The notes beneath the pieces were generated by a model. The model searched no databases, was not told the DNA's origin, and saw nothing but the letters and a program-made list of their open reading frames with translations. A stretch of 12,557 nucleotides of DNA from positions 1-12,557 of the forward strand of contig CAMPIH010000056.1 in assembly GCA_946886275.1 (NCBI GenBank). The letters are read 5' to 3'. This stretch comes from an uncultured Sphingosinicella sp. (GTDB lineage Bacteria; Pseudomonadota; Alphaproteobacteria; Sphingomonadales; Sphingomonadaceae). Below are positions 1 through 6,936 of the stretch, in pieces (position 1 is the first letter of the stretch; every line of letters begins with the position of its first letter). The position numbers and the translations under genes were made by a program.

Positions 1-55
<55 letters not shown>

Positions 56-71
56 CAGCAACATGATCGAC

Positions 72-109
72 CGCAGAACCTGGTTCTGCGTGTTCCGGAC
101 CTGGTCCGG
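72..109 (+). ncRNA. tRNA trailer with two tandem perfect hairpins (copy A)
   Basis: Two perfect palindromes sit between the tRNA 3' end and its terminator. The first has arms CGCAGAACC (72-80) and GGTTCTGCG (82-90). The second has arms CCGGACC (95-101) and GGTCCGG (103-109). Both share the core ACCTGGT. Both reappear in the second copy of the unit at 324-363, the first with a 2-nt bulge. They may protect or guide processing of the precursor, or be part of a small stable trailer RNA. No known family was recognised, so the RNA role is inference. Confidence 0.5.
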
Positions 110-112
110 TCA

Positions 113-148
113 AAAACCGCCGAAGGCTTCAGCCTCGGCGGTTTTTTT
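113..148 (+). terminator. Rho-independent terminator of tRNA-fMet
   Basis: The stem AACCGCCGA (115-123) pairs with TCGGCGGTT (135-143), enclosing an inner AGGCTTCAGCC hairpin, and is followed by seven T residues (142-148). It lies about 60 nt after the tRNA CCA end. Confidence 0.9.
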
Positions 149-188
149 GTGTCTGATGGACACCGGCCAGCATGGCTTCCGCCCTTCG

Positions 189-306
189 GGCGAAGTGGAG
201 CAGCCCGCGCCGCCAGTCGGCCGATCCCCCGGATCGCCCTCGAGGGCGGCGCCTCGTCAGGCTCATGAACTGAAGGTCGCAGGTTCAAATCCTAGCCCCG
301 CAACCA
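189..306 (+). pseudogene. Degenerate tRNA-fMet copy, interrupted in the D-loop
   Basis: The segment TGGAGCAGCCCG (196-207) matches the 5' D-arm region of alphaproteobacterial tRNA-fMet. From CTCGTCAGG (253-261) to the encoded CCA (304-306) the sequence follows copy A. Between them about 45 nt replace the expected four bases of the D-loop. The anticodon CAT is kept (264-266), but the last anticodon-stem pair is now G-A, the loop has A37 changed to G, the T stem is broken (CCTAG for CCTGC), and the acceptor 5' strand GGCGAAG pairs at only four of seven positions. This is a pseudo-tRNA and very unlikely to initiate translation. Whether it is transcribed is unknown. Confidence 0.85.
207..252. repeat. 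Palindromic insertion inside the pseudo-tRNA D-loop
   Basis: An outer inverted repeat GCGCCGCC (207-214) with GGCGGCGC (245-252) encloses an inner perfect hairpin CGATCC (222-227), loop CCC, GGATCG (231-236). A separate symmetrical CCCTCGAGGG lies at 237-246. The architecture is that of a small REP-like or miniature palindromic element. No flanking target-site duplication is evident, and the tRNA bases normally in this loop are missing. The element family was not recognised. Confidence 0.6.
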
Positions 307-323
307 CATAAGACATGATCGAC

Positions 324-363
324 CGCAGAACCTGGTTCTCTGCGTCTCCCGGACCTGGTCCGG
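324..363 (+). ncRNA. tRNA trailer hairpins (copy B)
   Basis: This is the second copy of the two trailer hairpins. The first keeps the arms CGCAG/CTGCG and AACC/GGTT but carries a 2-nt bulge (CT). The second, CCGGACC (349-355) with GGTCCGG (357-363), is unchanged although the spacer before it differs. The hairpins survive next to a decayed tRNA, which fits either recent duplication or a role of their own. Confidence 0.45.
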
Positions 364-367
364 TCAA

Positions 368-402
368 GAACCGCCGAAGGCTTCAGCCTCGGCGGCTTTT
401 TT
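368..402 (+). terminator. Rho-independent terminator of the pseudo-tRNA copy
   Basis: The stem CCGCCGA (371-377) pairs with TCGGCGG (389-395) around the same inner AGGCTTCAGCC as in copy A, followed by C and six T residues (397-402). The T tract is preceded by one substitution relative to copy A but remains terminator-like. Confidence 0.85.
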
Positions 403-423
403 GTGCCCTCAGGCTCCGGCCCC

Positions 424-444
424 ACCATAGCCGAGGGTTATGGT
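424..444. promoter_or_regulatory. Inverted repeat upstream of TonB receptor 1
   Basis: The arms ACCATA (424-429) and TATGGT (439-444) are followed inward by a G/T position and by CC/GG around a GAG centre. As RNA this is a 9-bp stem with one G-U pair. As DNA it is a near-perfect 21-bp dyad. It lies about 120 nt before the receptor start and has no T tract, so an operator or a leader hairpin is more likely than a terminator. No regulator is encoded nearby to assign it to. Confidence 0.35.
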
Positions 445-473
445 CGACGCTCCAATGGATTTCACGGCCGCAT

Positions 474-501
474 TTGGAATAACCGCTCCTGCTGATACCA
501 T
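474..501 (+). promoter_or_regulatory. Weak promoter candidate for TonB receptor 1
   Basis: TTGGAA (474-479) could be a -35 box and TACCAT (496-501) a -10 box, with a 16-nt spacer. This would give a leader of roughly 55 nt before the ATG at 565. The match to the sigma-70 consensus is modest and alphaproteobacterial promoters are loose, so this is only the best site seen in the gap. Confidence 0.2.
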
Positions 502-564
502 GTCCCTTCTTCGCGGCTTCGGTGACGAACGCGCGCGCCGTGCGACCGACTGGGGGACTGCAAA

Positions 565-3500
565 ATGAAGAAATCTCTTACTGTCCGCGCTTTGCTTGCC
601 GGCGTGTCCGCGCTCGCCGCCTCGACCGCCGCCGCGCAGGATGCAGCGCCGCCCCCGGGCCAGCCCGACCTTCAGGAATCATCGCCGATCACCCGGACAA
701 CGGCTCCGGGCTCCCCGGCCTCGCCCAACGAGGAAGTTTCCGCGGCCGAGGAGTCCGAGGACGAGATCCTCATCGTCGGAACCCATATCCAGGGCGCCGA
801 CGTCACAGACGTCCTTCCGGTGACGGTTCTGGAGATCGACGATATCGACGCGACCGCGGCCACCAGCGGCGACGAATTGTTCAGATCCATCCCTCAGGCC
901 GGCGACGTCGCCTTCAACGAAAGCAGGGACGCCGGCGGGATCAACGATGCGCGTGGTGATACTGCCTCGATCAACCTCAGGGCGCTCGGCACGGGCAACA
1001 CGCTCGTGCTCCTGAACGGCCGCCGAATGGTCCTCCACCCCGGCACTCAGTCCGAAAACCTCGTGCCGGTCCAGAGCGTCAATACCAACGCGATACCGGT
1101 TCTCGGAATCCAGCGGATCGAGGTGCTCCGCGACGGCGCGGCGGCGATCTATGGCACCGACGCCGTCGCCGGCGTCGTCAACACCGTCCTCAAGGACCGG
1201 TTCGACGGGCTTACCGTCCAGGGCGAGTTCGGCATCACCGATCATTCCGACCAGGAGGAATATGAAATCGGGGTCGAGGCCGGCCACACGTTCAACCAGG
1301 GCCGCACGAACATCTCCTTGTTCGGCTCCTTCAGCCATCGCGATCCGCTCTTCGCGAGAGAGCGGCGGAATTCCCGTTCGTCCGATCTTCGGCCTCTTCT
1401 TGAAGGCACGCCGTTCGAGGAGGATACCGATTTCGACAATCGGTCAACGGACTCGATCTTCGGGGAATTCCAGCGCCTGAACACGGACTTTTCGAGGTCG
1501 ACCACCCTTGTTCGCTACAACGGCGCCTCCCTCACCTCGAGCGGCATCTTCCACGTTCAGCCGGACACCAACGAAGGCTGCATCGCCCCCGCCGGGACCG
1601 GAATCTGCTATGACAATTCCAGTCTTTCGACCGTCAGCACCGATCGCAACCTCCGCTACGACATCAACACCGAGCGGACGATCATGGGCGAAACCGACCG
1701 CCAGAACCTGTTCGGGTTCGTGAACCATGAGTTCAGCGACACGTTCGAATTCTTCGGCGAGGTCGGATATTACCATTCCGACTATGATTCAGTCCGTGAG
1801 ACCGAGACTTCGCTGGCCAATCAGCGGCTCATCGTCCCAGCCACCAACCCTTATAATCCGCTGGGCGCGGTCGGCAGCCCGGGGCGCTTGCCCGGGCTTA
1901 CCGGCGTTCCCAATTCGGGCCTCAATCTGGAGCTGATCGATTATCGGCCGGTGGACGTCGGACCGCTTCGATTCAACGTCGACAATGTCACGACCCGCTT
2001 CCTCGGCGGACTGCGCGGCGAGATCGGCGCCTTCGACTGGGAGGCCGGAGCGCTCTACTCGCGGGCGCGAAGCAACGACACCATGCGCACCATCAGCGCG
2101 ACCCTGTTTCAGGAGGCGCTGTCGAGGACCGATTCCAGCGCCTACAATCCCTTCGACGGCGGCGATCCCGCGGATCCGAGCCGGGCGGATTCGACACCCA
2201 ACCCGCTTTCGGTGACCGAAGCGATGCTGGTCGACGTTTCCCGGATCAACGAGACGAGCCTGTCGCTCGCCGATCTGCGAGTCTCCCGCAACGATCTCTT
2301 CCAGCTTCCGGCCGGCAATGTCGGCATGGCAGCGGGTGCCGAATATCGTCACGAGACATTCGAGGACGATCGCGACGGCCGTCTCGACGGCACGATCGCC
2401 TTCGTTGCCCTCGACGGTTCGTCGAACGGCAGCGACGTGCTGGGGGCCAGCCCGACTCCGGATTCGGCCGGCGATCGCGACGTGATTTCGGCTTTCCTCG
2501 AGCTCGCGGTCCCCGTCGTCTCGCCCGACATGGAAATCCCGCTCGTCCATTCCATCGATCTGCAGATTGCGGGCCGATACGAACATTACACCACCTTCGG
2601 TGACGTCGCGAAACCGAGGGTGGCTTTGTCTTATTATCCGGTCAGCTGGCTCCAGTTCCGCGGCGCCTGGTCGCAAGGTTTCCGCGCGCCCGGCCTGCCG
2701 CAGCTCTTCGAGAGCGGCATCCAGCGGTCGAACACGCGAACCGATTGGGTCAGGTGCGAAGCGGATCTGCGGGCGGGCCGGATCGACAATTTCGATGATT
2801 GCGGACGAACCTTCAGCATCGTCAGCAACCGCTCCGGAAGTCAGGAGCTGCAGCCGGAGGAGTCGGAGAACCTCACCGTCGGACTGACGATGCAGCCGCC
2901 GATTCCGCAGCGCCTGGGCCGACTCACCTTGACCGCCGATTATTGGGAAATCAGGCAGCGCAACCTGATCGGCATCTTCGGCGACGCCAATGCGCTGACG
3001 CTCGATTATCTCCTTCGGGTGCAGGGCAGCTCGAACCCGCTCGTCCAGCGGGCGGCGCCGACCGAGGACGAGATCGAGGATTTCGCCGGCACCGGCCTCG
3101 AACCGGTCGGCCGGGTCATCCAGGTGATCGACAATTATCGCAACCTTTCGCCGCGGACAGTGAGGGGCCTCGACGTCGCCGTCTATTACGAGGTGAACGA
3201 CACGCCGCTGGGCGATTTCGACATCAAGCTCAACGCCGCTCGACTCTATGAATTCTTCCAGGTTCCGGGCGAGCTGCAGGCGTCGCTGATCGCCGCCCAG
3301 GCGGCAGGCACGATCGATCCGACGATCAATATTGCGGGCGCGGAGGATCTGATCCGCGAAAATGGCCGTCCCAAATGGCGCGCCTCGGCGACGGTGACGT
3401 GGCGGGCCGGCAATTTCGGGGCCGGCTATTACACCTCCTATGTCGGAAGCGTCATCGATACCGGTGCGACCCTCGCCGACGGGACGCCCTTCGCCGTGGA

Positions 3501-3696
3501 CGACCACATGGTCCACAATCTCTATCTTCAATATACGGTCGGTGACGGCCTGCTCGATGGCCTTCGGGTTCGCGCCGGGGTGCGCAACATCTTCGACACC
3601 CTCGCTCCGATCGCCGATACTTCCTTTGGCTATATCGGCGATCTCTACAGCAATCGCGGCCGGTCCTTCTACGTGTCCGCCCGGAAGCGCTTCTGA
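565..3696 (+). CDS. TonB-dependent outer-membrane receptor 1
   Basis: This 1043-residue protein should import an unknown substrate across the outer membrane using TonB-ExbBD energy. Residues 1-25 form a signal peptide (MKKS start, Ala-rich core, AAAQ end). A Pro/Ser/Glu-rich linker leads to a TonB-box-like EILIVG (68-73). The plug runs from about 80 to 215 and shows LVLLNGRR (147-154) and IEVLRDGAAAIYGTDAVAGV (185-204). The rest is beta-barrel with the usual C-terminal Phe. There is no N-terminal STN signalling domain and no FecI/FecR pair nearby. Two Cys pairs (GCIAPAGTGIC and a CEAD...DDC segment) probably close extracellular loops by disulfide bonds. The start at 565 has GGGGGA 7 nt upstream and gives the signal peptide. 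The length suits the large receptors of sphingomonads. A gamma-glutamyltransferase follows after 96 bp with no terminator between, so the two may be co-transcribed. The substrate cannot be told from sequence. Confidence 0.93.
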   Translation: MKKSLTVRALLAGVSALAASTAAAQDAAPPPGQPDLQESSPITRTTAPGSPASPNEEVSAAEESEDEILIVGTHIQGADVTDVLPVTVLEIDDIDATAATSGDELFRSIPQAGDVAFNESRDAGGINDARGDTASINLRALGTGNTLVLLNGRRMVLHPGTQSENLVPVQSVNTNAIPVLGIQRIEVLRDGAAAIYGTDAVAGVVNTVLKDRFDGLTVQGEFGITDHSDQEEYEIGVEAGHTFNQGRTNISLFGSFSHRDPLFARERRNSRSSDLRPLLEGTPFEEDTDFDNRSTDSIFGEFQRLNTDFSRSTTLVRYNGASLTSSGIFHVQPDTNEGCIAPAGTGICYDNSSLSTVSTDRNLRYDINTERTIMGETDRQNLFGFVNHEFSDTFEFFGEVGYYHSDYDSVRETETSLANQRLIVPATNPYNPLGAVGSPGRLPGLTGVPNSGLNLELIDYRPVDVGPLRFNVDNVTTRFLGGLRGEIGAFDWEAGALYSRARSNDTMRTISATLFQEALSRTDSSAYNPFDGGDPADPSRADSTPNPLSVTEAMLVDVSRINETSLSLADLRVSRNDLFQLPAGNVGMAAGAEYRHETFEDDRDGRLDGTIAFVALDGSSNGSDVLGASPTPDSAGDRDVISAFLELAVPVVSPDMEIPLVHSIDLQIAGRYEHYTTFGDVAKPRVALSYYPVSWLQFRGAWSQGFRAPGLPQLFESGIQRSNTRTDWVRCEADLRAGRIDNFDDCGRTFSIVSNRSGSQELQPEESENLTVGLTMQPPIPQRLGRLTLTADYWEIRQRNLIGIFGDANALTLDYLLRVQGSSNPLVQRAAPTEDEIEDFAGTGLEPVGRVIQVIDNYRNLSPRTVRGLDVAVYYEVNDTPLGDFDIKLNAARLYEFFQVPGELQASLIAAQAAGTIDPTINIAGAEDLIRENGRPKWRASATVTWRAGNFGAGYYTSYVGSVIDTGATLADGTPFAVDDHMVHNLYLQYTVGDGLLDGLRVRAGVRNIFDTLAPIADTSFGYIGDLYSNRGRSFYVSARKRF

Positions 3697-3792
3697 GTCC
3701 GGCTTGAGGGGCGGTTTCGCCGCTGAGCCGAGTTTCCGGGGGAGTGCCTCCGACCTGATCCGAGGCCGTGCCGACGGCGAGGGAAAAGACGA

Positions 3793-5514
3793 ATGAACAT
3801 AGTCCGCCACCTGCCGGCGCTCCTCGCTCTGCTGCTGCTGAGCCTCGCCACGCCGGTGCACGCGCAGCGTCGCCAGCTGCTCGAATATCCGAGCATCCAT
3901 TCCCCGACCATCGGCACGCGCGGCATGGTGGTGTCGCAAAACGCGACCGCAAGCGGCGTCGGCGCGGAGATATTGAGGAGCGGCGGCAATGCCGTCGACG
4001 CCGCGATCGCCACGGCCTTCGCTCTTGCCGTGACTCTGCCGAGAGCGGGCAATCTCGGCGGCGACGGGTTCATGACGATCTACGACGCCCGCAGCAACCG
4101 GGTTCAGGTCATCGATTTCAGGGGCGTCGCACCGGCGCGAGCCGTGCCCGAGCTTTTCGTCGATGCGCAGGGGAGCGAGATTGCCGAGGCAAGCCAGAGC
4201 TATATCGCCCCCGCAGTGCCCGGAACGGTCGCCGGGCTTTACCTGGCCCATAGCCGCTATGGACGTCTGCCCTGGCGCCGATTGCTCGAGCCGGCGATCA
4301 GGCTCGCCAGCCGGGGCGTGGTCCTCAGCGCCGACGAGGCTTTCGTCTTCAGCTGGGGCAGGGAACGTCTCTCGGTCAGCGAAGCGGCCCGACGCACCTT
4401 CTTCAAGCCCGACGGCGGGCTCTACGTCGCTGGTGAAACATTGCGCCAGCCGGAGCTTGCCCAAAGCCTTCGGCTGATCGCTCGGGGAGGCGCCGACGCC
4501 TTCTACCGCGGCCCGATCGCCCGGCGCATCGCCGACGACATGGCCCGGCACGGCGGCCTGATCACGCTCGAGGATCTTGCCGCTTATCGCCCGATCGAGC
4601 GCGAACCTCTCGTCGGCAACTATCGAGGCGTGACCATCTATACGACTCCGCCGGCGAGCGCGGGTGGCGCGACCCTGCTCAACATGCTCAATATCCTCGA
4701 ACGGTTCGAGCTTCGGCCGCTCGGTGCGGGTTCGGCGGCGTCGCTTCATCTGATGGCTGAAGCCATGAAGCTCGGCTATTCCGATCGCTACCGCTTCCTC
4801 GGCGATACCGGCTTCGTCCGGGCCCCCGTGTCCGGCTTCATCTCGAAAGCCTATGCGGCCGAGCGCGCCCGGCTCATCTCCCCTGATCGCGCCCGTCCGG
4901 CCGACGAGATGGGGGCGGGCGATCCGTGGCGCTACGAGAGCCCTCAGACGACCCATTTTTCGATCGCCGATTCCGAAGGCAATGCCGTCAGCACGACCTA
5001 TACTCTGGGCTCCGATTTCGGATCCGGAGTGATGATCGAAGGCACCGGAATCCTGCTCAACAACCAGATGAACAATTTCAGTCACGAGGAGGCATGGCGC
5101 GCGCGCCGGGAAGGGCGTCCGGCTCCCTTGAATGCTCTCCAGCCGGGCAAGCGAATGCTGTCGACGATGATGCCGACCATCGTCTTCAAGGAAGGTCGGC
5201 CGTGGCTGATCACCGGAACGCCCGGCGGGAGCACGATCATCGACACGGTGTTGCAGATCCTCGTCAACATCGTCGATTTCGGCCTCAACGTCGAAGAAGC
5301 CACCCATCAGCCGAGGATCTATCAGGGCACCACGGCGAGCCTGCGCGTAGAGCCTAATTTCAATCCTGACACGGTCGCCGCTCTGGCCGCCCGGGGCCAC
5401 CGGATCACCTCCGACGAGACGATGGGCAGCGCCCAGTCGATCATGATCGAAAACGGCCTGTTTCTCGGCGCGGCCGATCCGAGGCGGCCTGGCGCCGAAG
5501 CCGTCGCCCCGTGA
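3793..5514 (+). CDS. ggt: Gamma-glutamyltransferase (periplasmic, self-cleaving), atypical glutamate pocket
   Basis: Family role: hydrolysis or transfer of gamma-glutamyl groups, for example from glutathione, by an N-terminal nucleophile enzyme that cleaves itself into two subunits. The 573-residue protein starts with a signal peptide (1-24, cut after PVHA), so it should be periplasmic. GGNAVDAAIA (64-73), NLGGDGF (87-93) and the Arg of DFR (110) are typical of the large subunit. Autocleavage is expected before Thr386 in TTHFS. The small subunit keeps GILLNNQM (419-426) and TPGGS (476-480). Three positions differ from E. coli GGT: Asn411 aligns with Gly406, Asp433 with Asn428 (NNQMNNFS instead of NNQMDDFS), and Ser463 with Thr458. 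Those residues hold the gamma-glutamyl group, so the substrate may not be classical. RBS GAGGGA precedes the ATG. The 69-bp gap to the convergent lysA shows no clear terminator. Confidence 0.92.
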   Translation: MNIVRHLPALLALLLLSLATPVHAQRRQLLEYPSIHSPTIGTRGMVVSQNATASGVGAEILRSGGNAVDAAIATAFALAVTLPRAGNLGGDGFMTIYDARSNRVQVIDFRGVAPARAVPELFVDAQGSEIAEASQSYIAPAVPGTVAGLYLAHSRYGRLPWRRLLEPAIRLASRGVVLSADEAFVFSWGRERLSVSEAARRTFFKPDGGLYVAGETLRQPELAQSLRLIARGGADAFYRGPIARRIADDMARHGGLITLEDLAAYRPIEREPLVGNYRGVTIYTTPPASAGGATLLNMLNILERFELRPLGAGSAASLHLMAEAMKLGYSDRYRFLGDTGFVRAPVSGFISKAYAAERARLISPDRARPADEMGAGDPWRYESPQTTHFSIADSEGNAVSTTYTLGSDFGSGVMIEGTGILLNNQMNNFSHEEAWRARREGRPAPLNALQPGKRMLSTMMPTIVFKEGRPWLITGTPGGSTIIDTVLQILVNIVDFGLNVEEATHQPRIYQGTTASLRVEPNFNPDTVAALAARGHRITSDETMGSAQSIMIENGLFLGAADPRRPGAEAVAP

Positions 5515-5583
5515 TTTCGGCGGCCTTTGGATGATCGCGGGCGCGCTTCCGCAGAATCAGCCCTTTCGCCGCCTGGGGCTGGA

Positions 5584-6843
5584 CTAAAGCCAGTCCGGAA
5601 GGCGCTCGTCGCCGAGAAAGTCCTCGATGTCGCGCCGTGGCCGGACCACCGCCCATCGATCACCGTCGACGAGCACTTCCGGCGCAAGCGGGCGCGAATT
5701 GTAGGTGCTTCCCATGGTCGCGGCATAGGCGCCCGCGGTCCGGATGATCATCAGGTCGCCGGCCTCGACCTCGTCGAGCTTTCGGGCGACCGCGAACGTG
5801 TCGCCGGTCTCGCAGACCGGGCCGACGACGTCGGCCACCATATGCCCGCCGCTCGGGCTGACCGCCTCGATCCCGTGCCAGGCGTCGTACAGGGTCGGCC
5901 GGATCAGGTCGTTCATCGCTGAATCGAGGACGATGAACGGATTGGCGGTTCCCGCCTTGACCCGGATCACCTCGGTCACGAGCGCGCCGGCCTCGCCCAC
6001 GATCAGCCGGCCCGGCTCGAAGATCAGCCGAACGTCCCATCCCCGGGTCACCTCGGCGACGAGGGCGCCATATTCCTCGATCGTCGGCGGCGCCGGCTGG
6101 GCCGGGTCATAGCTGATGCCGAGGCCGCCGCCGAGATCGGCGGTACTTATGTCGTGGCCGAGCGAGCGAAGCTCGGCAATAATCGCGCCGAGCTTGCGAT
6201 AGGCGGTCTCGAGCGGCACCAGGCTGGTGAGCTGGCTTCCGATATGGACGGCCAGGCCGTTGAGGCGAAGGCCAGGCAGATCGGCGATCCGGGCACAGGC
6301 GGAAGGTGCCTGGTCGATCGGTATCCCGAACTTGTTGTGCGCCGCGCCGGTCGAGATCTTGGCGTGAGAGCCGGCCTCGACGTCGGGATTGATCCTGAAG
6401 GCGACCGGGGCGATCCGCCCCATCGACAGCGCGACCTGAGAGAGAAGCTCGGCTTCGGGCAGCGATTCCAGGTTGAATTGCTGGAGACCGCCCTCGAGCG
6501 CGAGCCGCATCTCCGCCTCGGTCTTGCCGACGCCCGAAAAGACGATCCGATCGGCGGCTATCCCGGCCGCCCGGGCGCGGCGATATTCGCCCCCGGAGAC
6601 GACGTCGGCGCCGAGTCCCTCGGAAGCGAGGGTGCGAAGAACGGCGCCGTTGGGATTGGCCTTGACGGCATAAGCGACGAGCGGGTCGTCAAGCGGCGAG
6701 AGCGCGGACTTGAGGGCGCGCGCCTGGTCTCGCATCGCTCCGGCGGAATAAACGAATAGTGGCGTGCCGACGGCGGCGGCGATTTCGGGGAGCGGCACGT
6801 CCTCGCAGTGCGTGACGCCGTCACGAAGGTGGAAACGACTCAT
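5584..6843 (-). CDS. lysA: Diaminopimelate decarboxylase
   Basis: Converts meso-2,6-diaminopimelate to L-lysine, the last step of lysine synthesis, using PLP in the cytoplasm. The fold type III enzyme has 419 residues, the usual length. Lys61 in YAVKANPN is the PLP Schiff-base lysine. HIGSQ (200-204), the glycine loop DLGGGLGISYD (236-246), EPGR (276-279), CETGD (344-348, supplied to the neighbouring subunit's active site) and AGAYAATM (370-377) are all present. The ATG at 6843 was chosen over one at 6891: it has GGAG 7-10 nt upstream and the family-like N-terminus MSRFHLRDG, while the longer start would lie inside the terminator hairpin at 6890-6918. Only 46 bp separate that terminator from this start and no good promoter is visible there, so expression may rely partly on read-through. 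The gene is not in an argH-lysA arrangement here. Confidence 0.96.
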   Translation of the reverse strand: MSRFHLRDGVTHCEDVPLPEIAAAVGTPLFVYSAGAMRDQARALKSALSPLDDPLVAYAVKANPNGAVLRTLASEGLGADVVSGGEYRRARAAGIAADRIVFSGVGKTEAEMRLALEGGLQQFNLESLPEAELLSQVALSMGRIAPVAFRINPDVEAGSHAKISTGAAHNKFGIPIDQAPSACARIADLPGLRLNGLAVHIGSQLTSLVPLETAYRKLGAIIAELRSLGHDISTADLGGGLGISYDPAQPAPPTIEEYGALVAEVTRGWDVRLIFEPGRLIVGEAGALVTEVIRVKAGTANPFIVLDSAMNDLIRPTLYDAWHGIEAVSPSGGHMVADVVGPVCETGDTFAVARKLDEVEAGDLMIIRTAGAYAATMGSTYNSRPLAPEVLVDGDRWAVVRPRRDIEDFLGDERLPDWL

Positions 6844-6889
6844 CTCAGCTCCGATCCCGCGACCCGATACGCCGATCGCGGCCCAACGC

Positions 6890-6918
6890 AAAAACCGCGG
6901 CCCGCCGGGCCGCGGTTT
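6890..6918 (-). terminator. Rho-independent terminator after TonB receptor 2
   Basis: A perfect 12-bp stem, AAACCGCGGCCC (6892-6903) with GGGCCGCGGTTT (6907-6918), has a 3-nt loop. Read on the minus strand it ends in five U residues (6894-6890). It starts 18 nt after the receptor stop codon. In the plus direction only three Ts follow, so it acts mainly on minus-strand transcripts. It stands between receptor 2 and lysA. Confidence 0.88.
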
Positions 6919-6936
6919 CGCGTCTGTCGTCCAGTC

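Noticed and set aside
189..306. Reading the interrupted tRNA copy as a functional intron-containing tRNA
   Set aside because: The interruption is in the D-loop rather than the anticodon loop, and acceptor, anticodon and T stems also carry mismatches, so pseudogene decay explains it better.
1789..5400. A 1203-codon open frame on the minus strand, antisense to receptor 1 and ggt
   Set aside because: It is exactly in register with both sense genes. In that frame stops arise only where the sense genes use TTA, CTA or TCA, which are rare in this GC-rich DNA. The translated protein has no recognisable domains.
5515..5583. A shared bidirectional terminator between ggt and lysA
   Set aside because: Only weak pairing (CAGCCC with GGGCTG over a 12-nt loop) without T tracts on either strand.
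6844..6891. Longer N-terminus for lysA beginning at 6891
   Set aside because: The extension overlaps the terminator hairpin, is not family-like, and the ATG at 6843 has a good Shine-Dalgarno.
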